Shown one piece after another: positions 51,605 to 61,531 of a DNA stretch of 64,000 nt. Under the pieces are notes generated by a model. That model did not search any database. It had not been told where the DNA came from and saw only the letters and a list, made by a program, of their open reading frames with translations. Source of the DNA: an uncultured Ruminococcus sp. (GTDB lineage Bacteria > Bacillota > Clostridia > Oscillospirales > Ruminococcaceae); the NCBI GenBank assembly GCA_934474025.1, contig CAKSMF010000001.1, positions 558,001-622,000 on the forward strand. The letters run 5' to 3'. The position numbers and the translations under genes are program-made. Position 1 is the stretch's first letter. Each line of letters starts with the position of its first letter.

Positions 51605-52598
51605 TATATCTATTTTTATACCACATAACGGATGTCCGAATAAATGCAGTTTTTGTAATCAGCATACAATAAGCGGAGCTGAAAAGTCTCCTACTGCCGA
51701 TGAAGTTTTTCAAATATGTGAAAAAGCACTTAATGAAATAAGTTCCCCTGAAAATACCGAAATAGCTTTTTTTGGAGGAAGTTTTACAGCAATTCCAAGA
51801 AACTATATGTTGCAGTTACTTCAAACAGCGGTACAGTTTGTAGGCAATGGAAAATTTCATGGTATAAGGATTTCTACCCGTCCGGACTGTATAGACAGAG
51901 AAGTTCTTGATATACTTAAACACTATGGAGTTACTGCCATTGAATTGGGGGCTCAATCCATGTCAGATGAGGTTTTGGAAGCTAACAGGCGTGGACATAC
52001 TTCTGAAGACGTTTATAAAGCAAGTAATCTTATACGTGAATACGGCTTTGAATTGGGATTGCAAATGATGGTCGGACTTTATAAAAGCCAAATTTCAGAC
52101 GAATATGCAACAATGGAACGTTTCATTGAAATTCACCCTGATACTGTAAGAATATATCCTGTAGTAATTCTGAAAGGAACTGAACTTGCTGATTTATATA
52201 AATCCGGTGAATATGTTCCAGTAAAGAAAAGGGGAAAAATGAAAGCGGTTGTATTAATGGTTGCAACTATGCTTAAATCGTTTGAGGAAAATGGAATAGA
52301 AGTAATTAAATGCGGACTTCATGCAAGTGAGTTTGTTGAAAAAGATATGGTAGGTGGATTTTATCACCCTGCATTCCGTGAACTCTGTGAGGGATATATT
52401 TACAGACAAGAAATGCTGAAAAATATTTATATGTGCAAAGCTGAAAAAAACTTTATTTTTGCTGTTAATCCGTCATGTATCAGCAAGGCTGTTGGACATA
52501 AAAAATCAAATATACTATACTTTAACAGAAACGGAGCAAATATTAAGATTGTCGGTGATGAAAGTATTCCGAAATATTGTGTTGAACTGAGGAGGTGA
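51591..52598 (+). CDS. Radical SAM protein, Elp3-like
   Basis: 335-residue radical S-adenosylmethionine enzyme. The [4Fe-4S] motif is CPNKCSFC (residues 15-22), followed by FFGGSFTAIPR, RISTRPDCID and ELGAQSMSDEVL typical of the Elp3/MiaA-B-like subgroup (COG1243) but without the acetyltransferase domain. Regularly found between rnc and smc in Clostridia. tRNA modification is the expected area but not shown. ATG 51591 with GGAG upstream; overlaps rnc by 14 bp. Confidence 0.85.
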   Translation: MKHSNISIFIPHNGCPNKCSFCNQHTISGAEKSPTADEVFQICEKALNEISSPENTEIAFFGGSFTAIPRNYMLQLLQTAVQFVGNGKFHGIRISTRPDCIDREVLDILKHYGVTAIELGAQSMSDEVLEANRRGHTSEDVYKASNLIREYGFELGLQMMVGLYKSQISDEYATMERFIEIHPDTVRIYPVVILKGTELADLYKSGEYVPVKKRGKMKAVVLMVATMLKSFEENGIEVIKCGLHASEFVEKDMVGGFYHPAFRELCEGYIYRQEMLKNIYMCKAEKNFIFAVNPSCISKAVGHKKSNILYFNRNGANIKIVGDESIPKYCVELRR

Positions 52599-52603
52599 AA
52601 TGC

Positions 52604-55600
52604 TTGTACCTTAAATCACTTGAAATACATGGTTTTAAGTCTTTTCCGGATAAGATAAGCCTTACTTTTGACAAGGGACTGACGGCTGTTGTAGGTCCTA
52701 ACGGTAGCGGAAAAAGTAATATCGGTGATTCTGTACGCTGGGTTCTCGGTGAACAATCAACCAAAACTCTCAGGGGCAACAAAATGGAAGATGTTATTTT
52801 TTCCGGTACTGTTGCACGTAAACCTATGGGTTTTGCATCTGTCACTCTTAATATTGATAATTCTGACGGAAAACTTCATGATATGGGAGAAGAAGTCGCC
52901 GTTACCAGAAAGCTTTACAGAAACGGCGACAGTGAGTATCTTATAAATGGTAAATCAGTTCGCCTTAAAGATATAAACGAATTATTTATGGATACGGGAC
53001 TGGGTCGTGACGGATATTCAATTATAGGACAGGGGAGAATTGCTGAAATAGTAGGTGCTAAAAGCAATGAGAGGCGTGATATATTTGAAGAAGCATCAGG
53101 TATTTCAAAATTCAGATACAGGAAAACCGAGGCAGAAAGAAAACTTACTTCTGCACAGGAAAATCTTCTCAGACTTAATGATATTCTCGCAGAACTCGAA
53201 AGCAGAATTGAACCTTTGAAAATACAATCACAAAAAGCAGAAAAATTTCTTGTATTGGCTGAGGAAAAAAAGAAACTTGAAATTTCCGTATGGGTTAACC
53301 GTTTGGAAGATATGACAAAAAATCTTGAACAGTTAGAGGAAAAAATTCTGGTAAGCCGTACAGAATACGAAAATATAGAAAATGATATCCGTCAACAAGA
53401 ACAGAAACTTGAAGAGGGATACAGAAAAATGCAGGAAAGTACAATACGTTCAGATGAAATCCGTAGAAAGATGATTGAAGAAGAACAGAACGCTTCTGAA
53501 ATGAAATCTGAAATAGCTGTACTTGAAAACGATATAAAACATTCTGAAACGGATATTTTATCAGCAGAAAAAGGAATTTCCGAAACTGAAACAATTAAAC
53601 AGACTCTTATTCAAAAGCATAAAGATTCACTTGAAAATATAGATTCACTTCAAAATGAACTGAATGATATTATTGATAAAATTTCTGAAACAGAAGAAAA
53701 ACTCCGTCAAGCCGAACAGGAAAACAAATGCATAAATGAAAATTCGGGAAAATCTGCAAAATATATAAATGACTTGCGAATTAAACAGAGTGAATATAAT
53801 TTTTCTATAGATTCCGCAAATAAGGTTATAACAGAAGAATCAGAACGTCTTTTAGTATTTCGTGAAAATCAATCTGAATATGATGATAAAATTTCAGAAT
53901 ATGCTGAAAAAATCAGTGCTTCTGAAAGTGAACTTCAAAAAATATGCACCAAATCAAACGAACTTGAAAAGAAGTTGCCCGAAACAGAAAAGCTTTTTGA
54001 GACGAAAAAAGAAGAATATAAAAAATTAACCTCTGAACTTGAAAAACTTGAATTCAATCTGAGGGACAGGCAACAGCGGAGCAGGATTCTGCATGATTTG
54101 GAAAGAAATATGGAAGGTTTTGCAGGTAGCGTTAAAGCTGTAATGCGAGCCGATATTCAAGGAGTTTGCGGAACTGTCGCTCAGAATATGAACGTTGAAC
54201 AAAAATATGCTATTGCTATTGAAACCGTTTTAGGCGGTGCAATGCAGAATATAATTGTTGAAAACGAAAATGTCGCTAAACAATGCATTAATTTCCTAAA
54301 AAATCAACATGCAGGACGTGCTACTTTTTTGCCGATAACTTCAATAAAAGGTCGTGACCTTAATGAAACAGGTCTTGAAAATTGTAAAGATTTTATAGCA
54401 GTAGCAAGTAATATTGTTTCCTGTGATAGTAAATTCAATGGTATAATATCTTCATTGCTGGGGCGTACCGTTTTGGCTGAAAATATTGATTCTGCTACAG
54501 ATATAGCTAAAAAATACGGCTATCGTTTCAGAATAGTCACAATAGATGGACAGGTTATTAATTCGGGAGGCTCTTTTACAGGAGGTTCAGTTCAGAAAAT
54601 CAGTGGCATAATTACACGAAAAAATGAAATAAATGCTCTTGACGATGATATTAAAAAATTCACTGCTGAACAGTCGGTACTTAGCAGAAAAACTGAAAAT
54701 TTACGTCATGAAACACAAAGATTATCAGAAGAAACAGAAAGTATAAAATCATTGCTTGTATCATACAGAAACGAAAATATCCGTTTGACTGCCGAAATAT
54801 CAGGATTTAAAGTTCTTTCTGAACAGATATCCTCGCATACTGAAAATACAGTTCACTTGATTGATGAAGCGGAAAATAAAATATATTCAGCAGAACAGAA
54901 CATAAAAAAATATGAAAGTCTCCTTTCTGACCTTACTGAAAAGCTTTCTGTTGCCGAAAAAGAAACTATACAAGAACAGTCACAAAGGGAAATCATAAAC
55001 AAGAATATATCTGAACTTTCTGGTGAAATTTCTTCGCTTAAAGTGCAACAGGCTGAATTTTTAAAGGATATTCAATCAAAGAATGAAGATATTTCAAGAA
55101 TAAATAACAATATTAACGAACTCGGAATACAAAAGGAAAATTTCCTGAAAGAAATAGAAAACTTTAAAAAATCAGCAGTTGAAAAGAAATTAAAAATAGA
55201 GTCTGTTCAGGAAGAATTAAACAATCTCAGTGACAATACTGAAACTTATCTTAATCAGATAAAACAGTATCAGACTATTCATACTGAACAAAATAAACTT
55301 GTTAATGAATTACAAAGAAATCTGAAGCAGATTAACGCTGAAAAAGAACGTTTTTCGGGAGAGATAACAAGACTTGAAGAACGGAAGGAAAATATCAGTC
55401 GTGATTCGGACAATATTATAAAACAGTTACTTGAAGTTTATGAATTGACTCGTTCAGAGGCTTTTGAAAAGGCTGAAAAAATTGATAATTTGATTATGGC
55501 TCAAAAACAGCTTTCTGAAGTCAAAAATAAAATAAAGGCTCTCGGAAGCGTAAATGTTGACGCAATTGAAGAATATAAGGAAGTTTCAGAAAGATACCGT

Positions 55601-56164
55601 TTCATGTCAGAACAGGTTGCGGATATTCAGAAATCAAAAGCTGAACTCGAAAAAATAATTTCTGGTCTTACTGAAGAAATGAAACGTATTTTTACAGAAA
55701 GCTTTGAAATTATAAACAACAATTTCAAAACTATATTTACTGAACTTTTCGGAGGTGGAAAAGCTGAACTTATTCTTACAGATCCCGAAAATGTTCTTAC
55801 ATCTGGAATAGAAATAAAAGTTGCCCCTCCCGGAAAAGTTATAAAAAATCTTATTTCGCTTTCGGGTGGCGAACAGTCGTTTGTAGCGATTGCTATATAT
55901 TTTGCAATTTTAAGGCTAAGACCTGCACCGTTTTGTATTCTTGACGAGATTGACGCTGCTCTTGATGAAGTAAACGTCAGAAAATACGCTCAATATCTCA
56001 GAAAATTTACGGATACAACGCAGTTTGTGCTTGTTACTCACCGCAGGAGTGCTATGGAAGAAGCAAACGTTCTTTATGGGGTAACTATGCAGGAGGACGG
56101 AATCTCAAAGTTATTGAAAATGGAACAAGTCGATTTTCAGGAAGATGTGGCTGACATTCAGTAA
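52604..56164 (+). CDS. smc: Chromosome segregation ATPase SMC
   Basis: Condensin subunit organising the chromosome, 1186 residues. N-terminal Walker A GPNGSGKSNI (about 32-41), long coiled coil, hinge at about 510-660 (GVCGTVAQNMNVEQKYA; GGSFTGGSV), second coiled coil, and C-terminal signature LSGGEQSFVAIAI with Walker B CILDEIDAALDE. The start is TTG 52604, 8 nt after GGAGG and reading MYLKSLEIHGFKSFPDK, the standard opening; an upstream GTG is inside the SD. Confidence 0.97.
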   Translation: MYLKSLEIHGFKSFPDKISLTFDKGLTAVVGPNGSGKSNIGDSVRWVLGEQSTKTLRGNKMEDVIFSGTVARKPMGFASVTLNIDNSDGKLHDMGEEVAVTRKLYRNGDSEYLINGKSVRLKDINELFMDTGLGRDGYSIIGQGRIAEIVGAKSNERRDIFEEASGISKFRYRKTEAERKLTSAQENLLRLNDILAELESRIEPLKIQSQKAEKFLVLAEEKKKLEISVWVNRLEDMTKNLEQLEEKILVSRTEYENIENDIRQQEQKLEEGYRKMQESTIRSDEIRRKMIEEEQNASEMKSEIAVLENDIKHSETDILSAEKGISETETIKQTLIQKHKDSLENIDSLQNELNDIIDKISETEEKLRQAEQENKCINENSGKSAKYINDLRIKQSEYNFSIDSANKVITEESERLLVFRENQSEYDDKISEYAEKISASESELQKICTKSNELEKKLPETEKLFETKKEEYKKLTSELEKLEFNLRDRQQRSRILHDLERNMEGFAGSVKAVMRADIQGVCGTVAQNMNVEQKYAIAIETVLGGAMQNIIVENENVAKQCINFLKNQHAGRATFLPITSIKGRDLNETGLENCKDFIAVASNIVSCDSKFNGIISSLLGRTVLAENIDSATDIAKKYGYRFRIVTIDGQVINSGGSFTGGSVQKISGIITRKNEINALDDDIKKFTAEQSVLSRKTENLRHETQRLSEETESIKSLLVSYRNENIRLTAEISGFKVLSEQISSHTENTVHLIDEAENKIYSAEQNIKKYESLLSDLTEKLSVAEKETIQEQSQREIINKNISELSGEISSLKVQQAEFLKDIQSKNEDISRINNNINELGIQKENFLKEIENFKKSAVEKKLKIESVQEELNNLSDNTETYLNQIKQYQTIHTEQNKLVNELQRNLKQINAEKERFSGEITRLEERKENISRDSDNIIKQLLEVYELTRSEAFEKAEKIDNLIMAQKQLSEVKNKIKALGSVNVDAIEEYKEVSERYRFMSEQVADIQKSKAELEKIISGLTEEMKRIFTESFEIINNNFKTIFTELFGGGKAELILTDPENVLTSGIEIKVAPPGKVIKNLISLSGGEQSFVAIAIYFAILRLRPAPFCILDEIDAALDEVNVRKYAQYLRKFTDTTQFVLVTHRRSAMEEANVLYGVTMQEDGISKLLKMEQVDFQEDVADIQ

Positions 56165-56188
56165 CATTAAAAGTATTGGAGGAATATA

Positions 56189-57685
56189 ATGGGAATTATT
56201 CAGAAAATTGCACAGGGTCTCAGAAAAACTAAGGATTTTTTTCTGGGAAGATTACAGAAAATACTTAATTCATTCACAGTTATAGATGAAGACCTTTTCG
56301 ACCAGTTGGAAGAAACTATGATTATGAGTGATATAGGCGTTGAAACGTCTGAGGAAATATGTAACCGTCTTCGTAAAAAAATTAAGGAACGTGGTATTAC
56401 TGACCCTAAAATGATTATGGAACTTATTCAGGAAATTATAGGCGAAATAATGGGCGATGATACAGGACTTGATTTAACAGTTTCACCAGCCGTCATAATG
56501 GTTATTGGTGTAAACGGTGCGGGAAAAACTACCACTATCGGAAAAATGTGTCATCAGTTCAAGAAAGAGGGAAAAAAGGTGCTTGTTGCGGCGGCGGATA
56601 CATTCCGTGCGGCAGCTATAGACCAATTGCAAGTCTGGACGGAAAGAGCAGGTGTTGATATAGTCAAGCATGAAGAGGGTTCAGACCCTGGAGCAGTAGT
56701 CTATGATGCTCTTGATGCTGGACAGGCAAGAAATTGTGATGTTGTTATCATTGATACCGCCGGACGACTTCACAATAAAAAGAACCTTATGGACGAACTC
56801 GCAAAAATTAATCGTATTATTGATAAAAAAGCTCCTGATAGTTCAAGAGAAGTATTGCTTGTTCTTGATGCAACAACAGGTCAGAATGCTGTTAATCAAG
56901 CTAAGCTTTTCAGTGAAACTGCCAATATCACGGGAATAGTCCTCACAAAGCTTGATGGTACTGCAAAAGGCGGTATAGTTATTTCTATTAAAAACGAACT
57001 CGGTATACCAGTTAAATTGATTGGTGTAGGTGAAAAAATAGATGATTTACAGCCATTTAACAGCAGAGACTTTGTAACAGCACTTTTCAGCAGTAACGAT
57101 ATTGAAGATGTTGAACAGCTTGAAGAAGTTCAGGAAGAACAGCCGGAAGAAGAAACAGAAGTTTCTGAAATTACAGAAGTTCCGGAAGAAGAACACGAAC
57201 AGAAAAAAGGTCTGTTTAGTAAGATTTTTGGTAACAAAGATTCAGAAGAAACGATTGAAGAAGTAACTGAAGAAGAAACTCCTGCTGAACCAGAAGAAGA
57301 AATAATAGAAACTTTTGATGAAGAAGTTGAAGAAACTCCGGAAGAATCATCAGTTGAAGAGACTCCGGAAGAGTCAGAAGAAATTATTTCTGAACAAGAG
57401 GAAATTTCAGAAGAAATAAAATCCATGGAAGAAGAAAAGAAAAACAGAAAACAAAGATTTTTCAGTCAGTTTTCTATTTCTGATGACGTTCAGGAAGAAA
57501 CTCCTGCTGAACCGGAAGAAGAAGATATAGTAGAAACTTTTGATGAAGAAATTCCGGAAAAAGCACCAGTTGAAGAAGTTACAGAAGAAGAAACTGTTGA
57601 AGAAGTTCAGGAAGAAGAGGAAAAACCTAAAAAACGTGGTTTCTTTAGCAGACTTTTCGGAAGAAAGGACAAAGACAATGATTGA
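56189..57685 (+). CDS. ftsY: SRP receptor FtsY with C-terminal acidic tail
   Basis: Receptor GTPase for signal recognition particle, targeting membrane proteins. 498 residues. The NG domain is complete in residues 1-305: N bundle, P-loop GVNGAGKTTT (about 107), DTFRAAA, DTAGR, TKLDGTAKGG and GVGEKIDDLQPF. The remaining 190 residues form an acidic Glu/Pro/Thr repeat region with three basic-aromatic islands (GLFSKIFGNKD, RFFSQFS, GFFSRLFGRKD). In most bacteria the acidic A domain precedes the NG domain; here it follows. SD TGGAGGAAT. Overlaps rdgB by 8 bp. Confidence 0.95.
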   Translation: MGIIQKIAQGLRKTKDFFLGRLQKILNSFTVIDEDLFDQLEETMIMSDIGVETSEEICNRLRKKIKERGITDPKMIMELIQEIIGEIMGDDTGLDLTVSPAVIMVIGVNGAGKTTTIGKMCHQFKKEGKKVLVAAADTFRAAAIDQLQVWTERAGVDIVKHEEGSDPGAVVYDALDAGQARNCDVVIIDTAGRLHNKKNLMDELAKINRIIDKKAPDSSREVLLVLDATTGQNAVNQAKLFSETANITGIVLTKLDGTAKGGIVISIKNELGIPVKLIGVGEKIDDLQPFNSRDFVTALFSSNDIEDVEQLEEVQEEQPEEETEVSEITEVPEEEHEQKKGLFSKIFGNKDSEETIEEVTEEETPAEPEEEIIETFDEEVEETPEESSVEETPEESEEIISEQEEISEEIKSMEEEKKNRKQRFFSQFSISDDVQEETPAEPEEEDIVETFDEEIPEKAPVEEVTEEETVEEVQEEEEKPKKRGFFSRLFGRKDKDND

Positions 57686-58259
57686 TAAACTTGTTATGGC
57701 AACAAATAATCAGAATAAATTGCGTGAGGTTCGTGAAATTCTCTCCCCACTTGGAATAGAGGTTATTTCACAGCATGAATCCGGTGTTGATATTGAACCA
57801 GATGAAAATGGTTCTACTTTTGCCGAAAACGCTCTTATAAAGGCAAAAGCAGTTTATAATATTGTAAAAGTTCCTGTAATTGCTGACGACAGCGGACTTT
57901 GTGTTGATGCTCTTGACGGCAGACCGTCTATATATTCAGCACGCTATGCCCCGAAAGGTCAGGAGTGTTCAAAGCTCCTTGATGAAATGAAAGACGTTCC
58001 CGACGGCAAAAGAGGTGCGTTTTTTGAATGTTGCATAGCTTTTATTGACGGAAAAACAACCGATTTCATGACAGGCAGATGTTACGGAACTATTTCCCAT
58101 GAAGCAAAGGGTACAAATGGTTTTGGATATGACCCTGTATTTGAAGTAGGAGAAAAAACTCTTGCTGAAATGAGTTCAGACGAAAAGAACAAAATAAGCC
58201 ACAGAGCAGAAGCTTTAAAGCAACTGTACAAATATCTTGATAAAAAGAAAGGTGAATAA
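57678..58259 (+). CDS. rdgB: dITP/XTP pyrophosphatase
   Basis: Nucleotide-pool sanitising enzyme (Ham1/RdgB) hydrolysing deaminated purine triphosphates. 193 residues: MATNNQNKLREVREIL, then TFAENALIKAKA, ADDSGLCVDALDGRPSIYSARYA split over the active site, and GFGYDPVF. SD GAAAGGA lies within ftsY. Standard length. Confidence 0.95.
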   Translation: MIDKLVMATNNQNKLREVREILSPLGIEVISQHESGVDIEPDENGSTFAENALIKAKAVYNIVKVPVIADDSGLCVDALDGRPSIYSARYAPKGQECSKLLDEMKDVPDGKRGAFFECCIAFIDGKTTDFMTGRCYGTISHEAKGTNGFGYDPVFEVGEKTLAEMSSDEKNKISHRAEALKQLYKYLDKKKGE

Positions 58260-58262
58260 TTT

Positions 58263-58559
58263 ATGCTTACAAGTAAACAGAGAGCATACCTTAGAGGTAT
58301 TGCATCAACTTATGAAACTATATTCCAAGTAGGAAAAGGCGGTGTTACTGAATCCATGTGTAAGGATATCGGAGAAGCACTCCGCAAGCGTGAACTTATA
58401 AAATTGCGTGTTCTTGAAAACTCTGGTTATACTGCCCGTGAGGCTTCTGAGGCGATAGCTTCCGCAACTGATTCAGAAGTTGTTCAGGTTATAGGTTCAA
58501 AATTCGTGCTTTTTAAACGCAATAAGAAAAATCCTGTTATTGAAAATATTCCAAAATGA
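58263..58559 (+). CDS. yhbY: CRM-domain RNA-binding protein (YhbY)
   Basis: 98-residue ribosome-assembly factor binding pre-50S particles. LTSKQRAYLRGIAST, VGKGGVTESM, LRKRELIKLRVLENS are typical. Usual Firmicute position before nadD, overlapping it by 4 bp. Confidence 0.92.
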   Translation: MLTSKQRAYLRGIASTYETIFQVGKGGVTESMCKDIGEALRKRELIKLRVLENSGYTAREASEAIASATDSEVVQVIGSKFVLFKRNKKNPVIENIPK

Positions 58560-59158
58560 AAATAGGTATTTATGGCGGAAGTTTCAATCCGGTTCATAAA
58601 GGACATATACATCTTGCTGAGTCAGCTGTTAAGGAATTTGAACTGGATATGATTTATTTTGTACCTTCCCGAATATCTCCTCATCGTTCAAGTGCTGAAT
58701 ACGTTTCGGGTGAGGATAGACTCGAAATGCTTCGTATAGCTACTTCCGGAAATCCTCTTTTTCATGTTAGTGACTATGAACTTAAAATTGACAGGACAAG
58801 TTATTCAGTGTATACAGTAGAACATTTTCGGCAGAAGTTTCCGAATGATGAACTTTTTCTTTTAGTGGGCAGTGATATGTTGCTTTCTTTTGATAAGTGG
58901 TACTGTTTTGAAAAAATTCTATCAGAAGTCACTCTTTTGGTGGTTTCACGCAACAGTGGAGATATTGACAGTCTTAGAAAAAAATCCTGTGAACTGTCAG
59001 AATATGGCAAAATACTTATAAGTTCGGCACTTCCGGAAGAAATTTCGTCTACAGAAATTAGAAAAAATTTTCATAAAAATTCTGATTTCTCTTGCTATCT
59101 TGATAAAAATGTAGTACAATATATAAGATTAAAGGGATTATATTCGGGCGATAATTAA
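58556..59158 (+). CDS. nadD: Nicotinate-nucleotide adenylyltransferase
   Basis: Transfers AMP to nicotinate mononucleotide in NAD synthesis. 200 residues. Motif GGSFNPVHKGHI (residues 6-17) carries the HxGH-type active site, with the C-terminal ISSTEIR (about 163-169) completing nucleotide binding. ATGA overlap with yhbY. Confidence 0.95.
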   Translation: MKIGIYGGSFNPVHKGHIHLAESAVKEFELDMIYFVPSRISPHRSSAEYVSGEDRLEMLRIATSGNPLFHVSDYELKIDRTSYSVYTVEHFRQKFPNDELFLLVGSDMLLSFDKWYCFEKILSEVTLLVVSRNSGDIDSLRKKSCELSEYGKILISSALPEEISSTEIRKNFHKNSDFSCYLDKNVVQYIRLKGLYSGDN

Positions 59159-59175
59159 TTGTGAGGTGAAAAAAG

Positions 59176-59766
59176 ATGCTTTATGACATTTCTGAAAAGA
59201 AAAAGTATCTCAAGGAAAATTTATCCCAGAAACGTTACACACATTCATTGAACGTTGCCGAGGAATGCAGAAAGCTCGCCGTTAAATATGGTGAAGACCC
59301 TGATAAAGCTTATTTTGCAGGATTGCTTCATGATATATGCAAGGAATTGCCGGACGACGAACAGAAAAAAATTGTCCTTGAAAGTAATTTTTCCGTATGC
59401 CGTGAAGAATTTGAAACAAGGTCATTATGGCATGCTATTGCAGGTGCTTATTTTATAAAAACACATTTCGGCGTAGAAGATATTGATATAATTAATGCTG
59501 TGCGTTTTCATACAGTAGGACGGGCTGGAATGACACGTCTTGAAGAAATTGTTTATATAGGCGACCTTATTTCAGCCGACAGGGATTACAAAGATGTTGA
59601 CAGAATGCGTAAAATTTCTTATACTGATATTAATTCCGCAATGCTTGAAGCTTTTTCCTATTCTATAAAGTCGGTTGTAAAAAAAGGCGGACTTATACCT
59701 ATATGTACAGCAGAAGGTTATAATTTCTACACAAGGCTTTATAAAAACGAAAAAAATAAAAAATAA
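59176..59766 (+). CDS. yqeK: HD-domain diadenosine tetraphosphatase (YqeK)
   Basis: Symmetrical Ap4A hydrolase of the YqeK family, 196 residues. Metal ligands are in HSLNVAEEC (about 23), AGLLHDICKE (about 50-59), WHAIAGAYF and FHTVG. Always next to nadD in this group. SD GTGAGGTGA. Confidence 0.92.
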   Translation: MLYDISEKKKYLKENLSQKRYTHSLNVAEECRKLAVKYGEDPDKAYFAGLLHDICKELPDDEQKKIVLESNFSVCREEFETRSLWHAIAGAYFIKTHFGVEDIDIINAVRFHTVGRAGMTRLEEIVYIGDLISADRDYKDVDRMRKISYTDINSAMLEAFSYSIKSVVKKGGLIPICTAEGYNFYTRLYKNEKNKK

Positions 59767-59793
59767 TCTTTACAGAGAGAGGATTTCAGCAAA

Positions 59794-61512
59794 ATGGACG
59801 AGGATTTCAGAAAAGATGAAAAATCAAAGCCTATAAGAAAAATTTTAAAAATCAACAGGAAAGAAGAAGTTTCAGACTCCATAAAAGCTGAAACTCTTGG
59901 CGGTAGGCATGAAGTAAGACCTTTACAGGAAAATGACAGAACATATGACGAAAAAGTTTTGCTGGAACACTACAAAGGCAAGCTTGATGATGAAGAATCT
60001 TTAGGAAAAATAAACAGAGTACAGTTTGATGCAAACCCTCCCAAGCAGTACAAAGGAAAATATGAAGCAGGTACAGAACCTAAGGACGTTTATAAAGGAA
60101 AATATTCAGCAGACGATGTTAAACCTGAAAGGCATCAGTCCGACAGTGAAAATTCATTTGAAACATACAACGGCAGATATTCAGTGGAAAATCCTCCGGA
60201 AGAAACCAATGAACAGCTTATACGTGGTATAAAGAAACTTCCGGAAAATGCACCCACTCCGAAAAAGAAAAAGTCTAAAGTCAAATCCGTTAAAAAAACT
60301 CCTGAAAAATCAGAAAACATTCCTAAAAAAAGACGCAAAAAGAAAAAATATTCAATGACAGATTTTCTTGTAAAACTTGCTTCAATATCAGCAAGTGTTG
60401 CAATAGTAGGTATTATGATTTTGAATATGCCTATTTTGAAAAGCAGTTCAGGAAATGTTTCAATTGTAAATTATGTAAAGAATTTTCAACCTTTGGTGCA
60501 GGTTGAGGGTGAACTCAAAAAGAATACTATGGATTTACAGATAGATACCGAAGTTGTAGATGTTGATTTTTCTGACGGTCTTGACTTGCCTCAGCTTGTT
60601 GAAGGACAGTATACTGTACTTTTTCTTGGATTTGATGAAGAAGAATTCAATACTGATGTTATATGGGTATGTGAATTTGATATAGGTCATGCAAAACTGA
60701 ATATATTACAGATTCCACGTGATACTTGTTTTCCGGACTATACAAACAGTCCTACAGGAAAGTTCAATAGTATTTACGCTATGGGTCAGAAATATATAAA
60801 TCCACCTATTCAGCGAGTTGTAAATGCTGTTCAGGAAAATTTCGGTATTCCCATTGATGCGTATATAACAACCGGTTGTAATGATATTGTTTCTATGGTT
60901 GACCTTGTGGGAGGTATTCCGATAACTCTTGATGAGGAAATTATGTACGAAGCAGATAAGAGGATTCCCGCCGGCGATACTGTTCTTAGCGGTGAGCAGG
61001 CTGAATGGTTTGTAAGATTCCGCTGGGCTTTGGCTGAGGGCGATATAGGACGTATGAAAAACCAAAGACGTTTTATGGCTGCTGCTATGGAAAAGCTTTT
61101 CAGTATAGTCAATGATGAGGGAAGAATTAAACTTTACAGTTACCTTAAAACAATTTATGACAATGAATATATTTATACAAACATGAGTTTAGGCGATATA
61201 GGAATGTTGGCAGACTTTGCTTCCACTTTGTCTATGGAAAATGTACAGGTAAATATGGTTCCCGGAGAGGGGGCAAAATATAACGCTCCTGACGGTGAAA
61301 CATATGATATTTATTCAGTGCATAAGCTTGCAACTCTGAATATGCTTAACAATTATTTCCGACCATATCAGAAAATTATGACAAGTTCTGATTCAGCTAT
61401 AGTTGAATATGTCACTGACTATCAGACCACAGCTTATGATGATACTTCTGACAATCTTCAGGATATAGGCAACGGTAATGCAGATAATAGCAGTTTCGTT
61501 TATAAAGATTAA
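59794..61512 (+). CDS. LytR-CpsA-Psr family protein
   Basis: Membrane enzyme attaching anionic glycopolymers to peptidoglycan, 572 residues. A long charged cytoplasmic region (1-188) holds four repeats of Y-[KN]-G-[KR] followed by a single helix (about 190-212) and the extracellular LCP domain (about 265-430: LGFDEEEFNTDVIW, IPRDTCFPDY, ITTGCNDIVSMVDLVGGI, RFRWALAEGDIGRMKNQRRF). The LCP arginines and aspartates for pyrophosphate binding are present. SD GAGAGAGGA. It could anchor the glycan made by the element (inference). Confidence 0.9.
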   Translation: MDEDFRKDEKSKPIRKILKINRKEEVSDSIKAETLGGRHEVRPLQENDRTYDEKVLLEHYKGKLDDEESLGKINRVQFDANPPKQYKGKYEAGTEPKDVYKGKYSADDVKPERHQSDSENSFETYNGRYSVENPPEETNEQLIRGIKKLPENAPTPKKKKSKVKSVKKTPEKSENIPKKRRKKKKYSMTDFLVKLASISASVAIVGIMILNMPILKSSSGNVSIVNYVKNFQPLVQVEGELKKNTMDLQIDTEVVDVDFSDGLDLPQLVEGQYTVLFLGFDEEEFNTDVIWVCEFDIGHAKLNILQIPRDTCFPDYTNSPTGKFNSIYAMGQKYINPPIQRVVNAVQENFGIPIDAYITTGCNDIVSMVDLVGGIPITLDEEIMYEADKRIPAGDTVLSGEQAEWFVRFRWALAEGDIGRMKNQRRFMAAAMEKLFSIVNDEGRIKLYSYLKTIYDNEYIYTNMSLGDIGMLADFASTLSMENVQVNMVPGEGAKYNAPDGETYDIYSVHKLATLNMLNNYFRPYQKIMTSSDSAIVEYVTDYQTTAYDDTSDNLQDIGNGNADNSSFVYKD

Positions 61513-61531
61513 TTTGAAAGAAGGTTTATTT

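Noticed and set aside
57130..57426. 98-codon serine-rich frame on the minus strand
   Set aside because: It is the antisense shadow of the Glu-rich ftsY tail (GAA codons read as serine-rich on the other strand).
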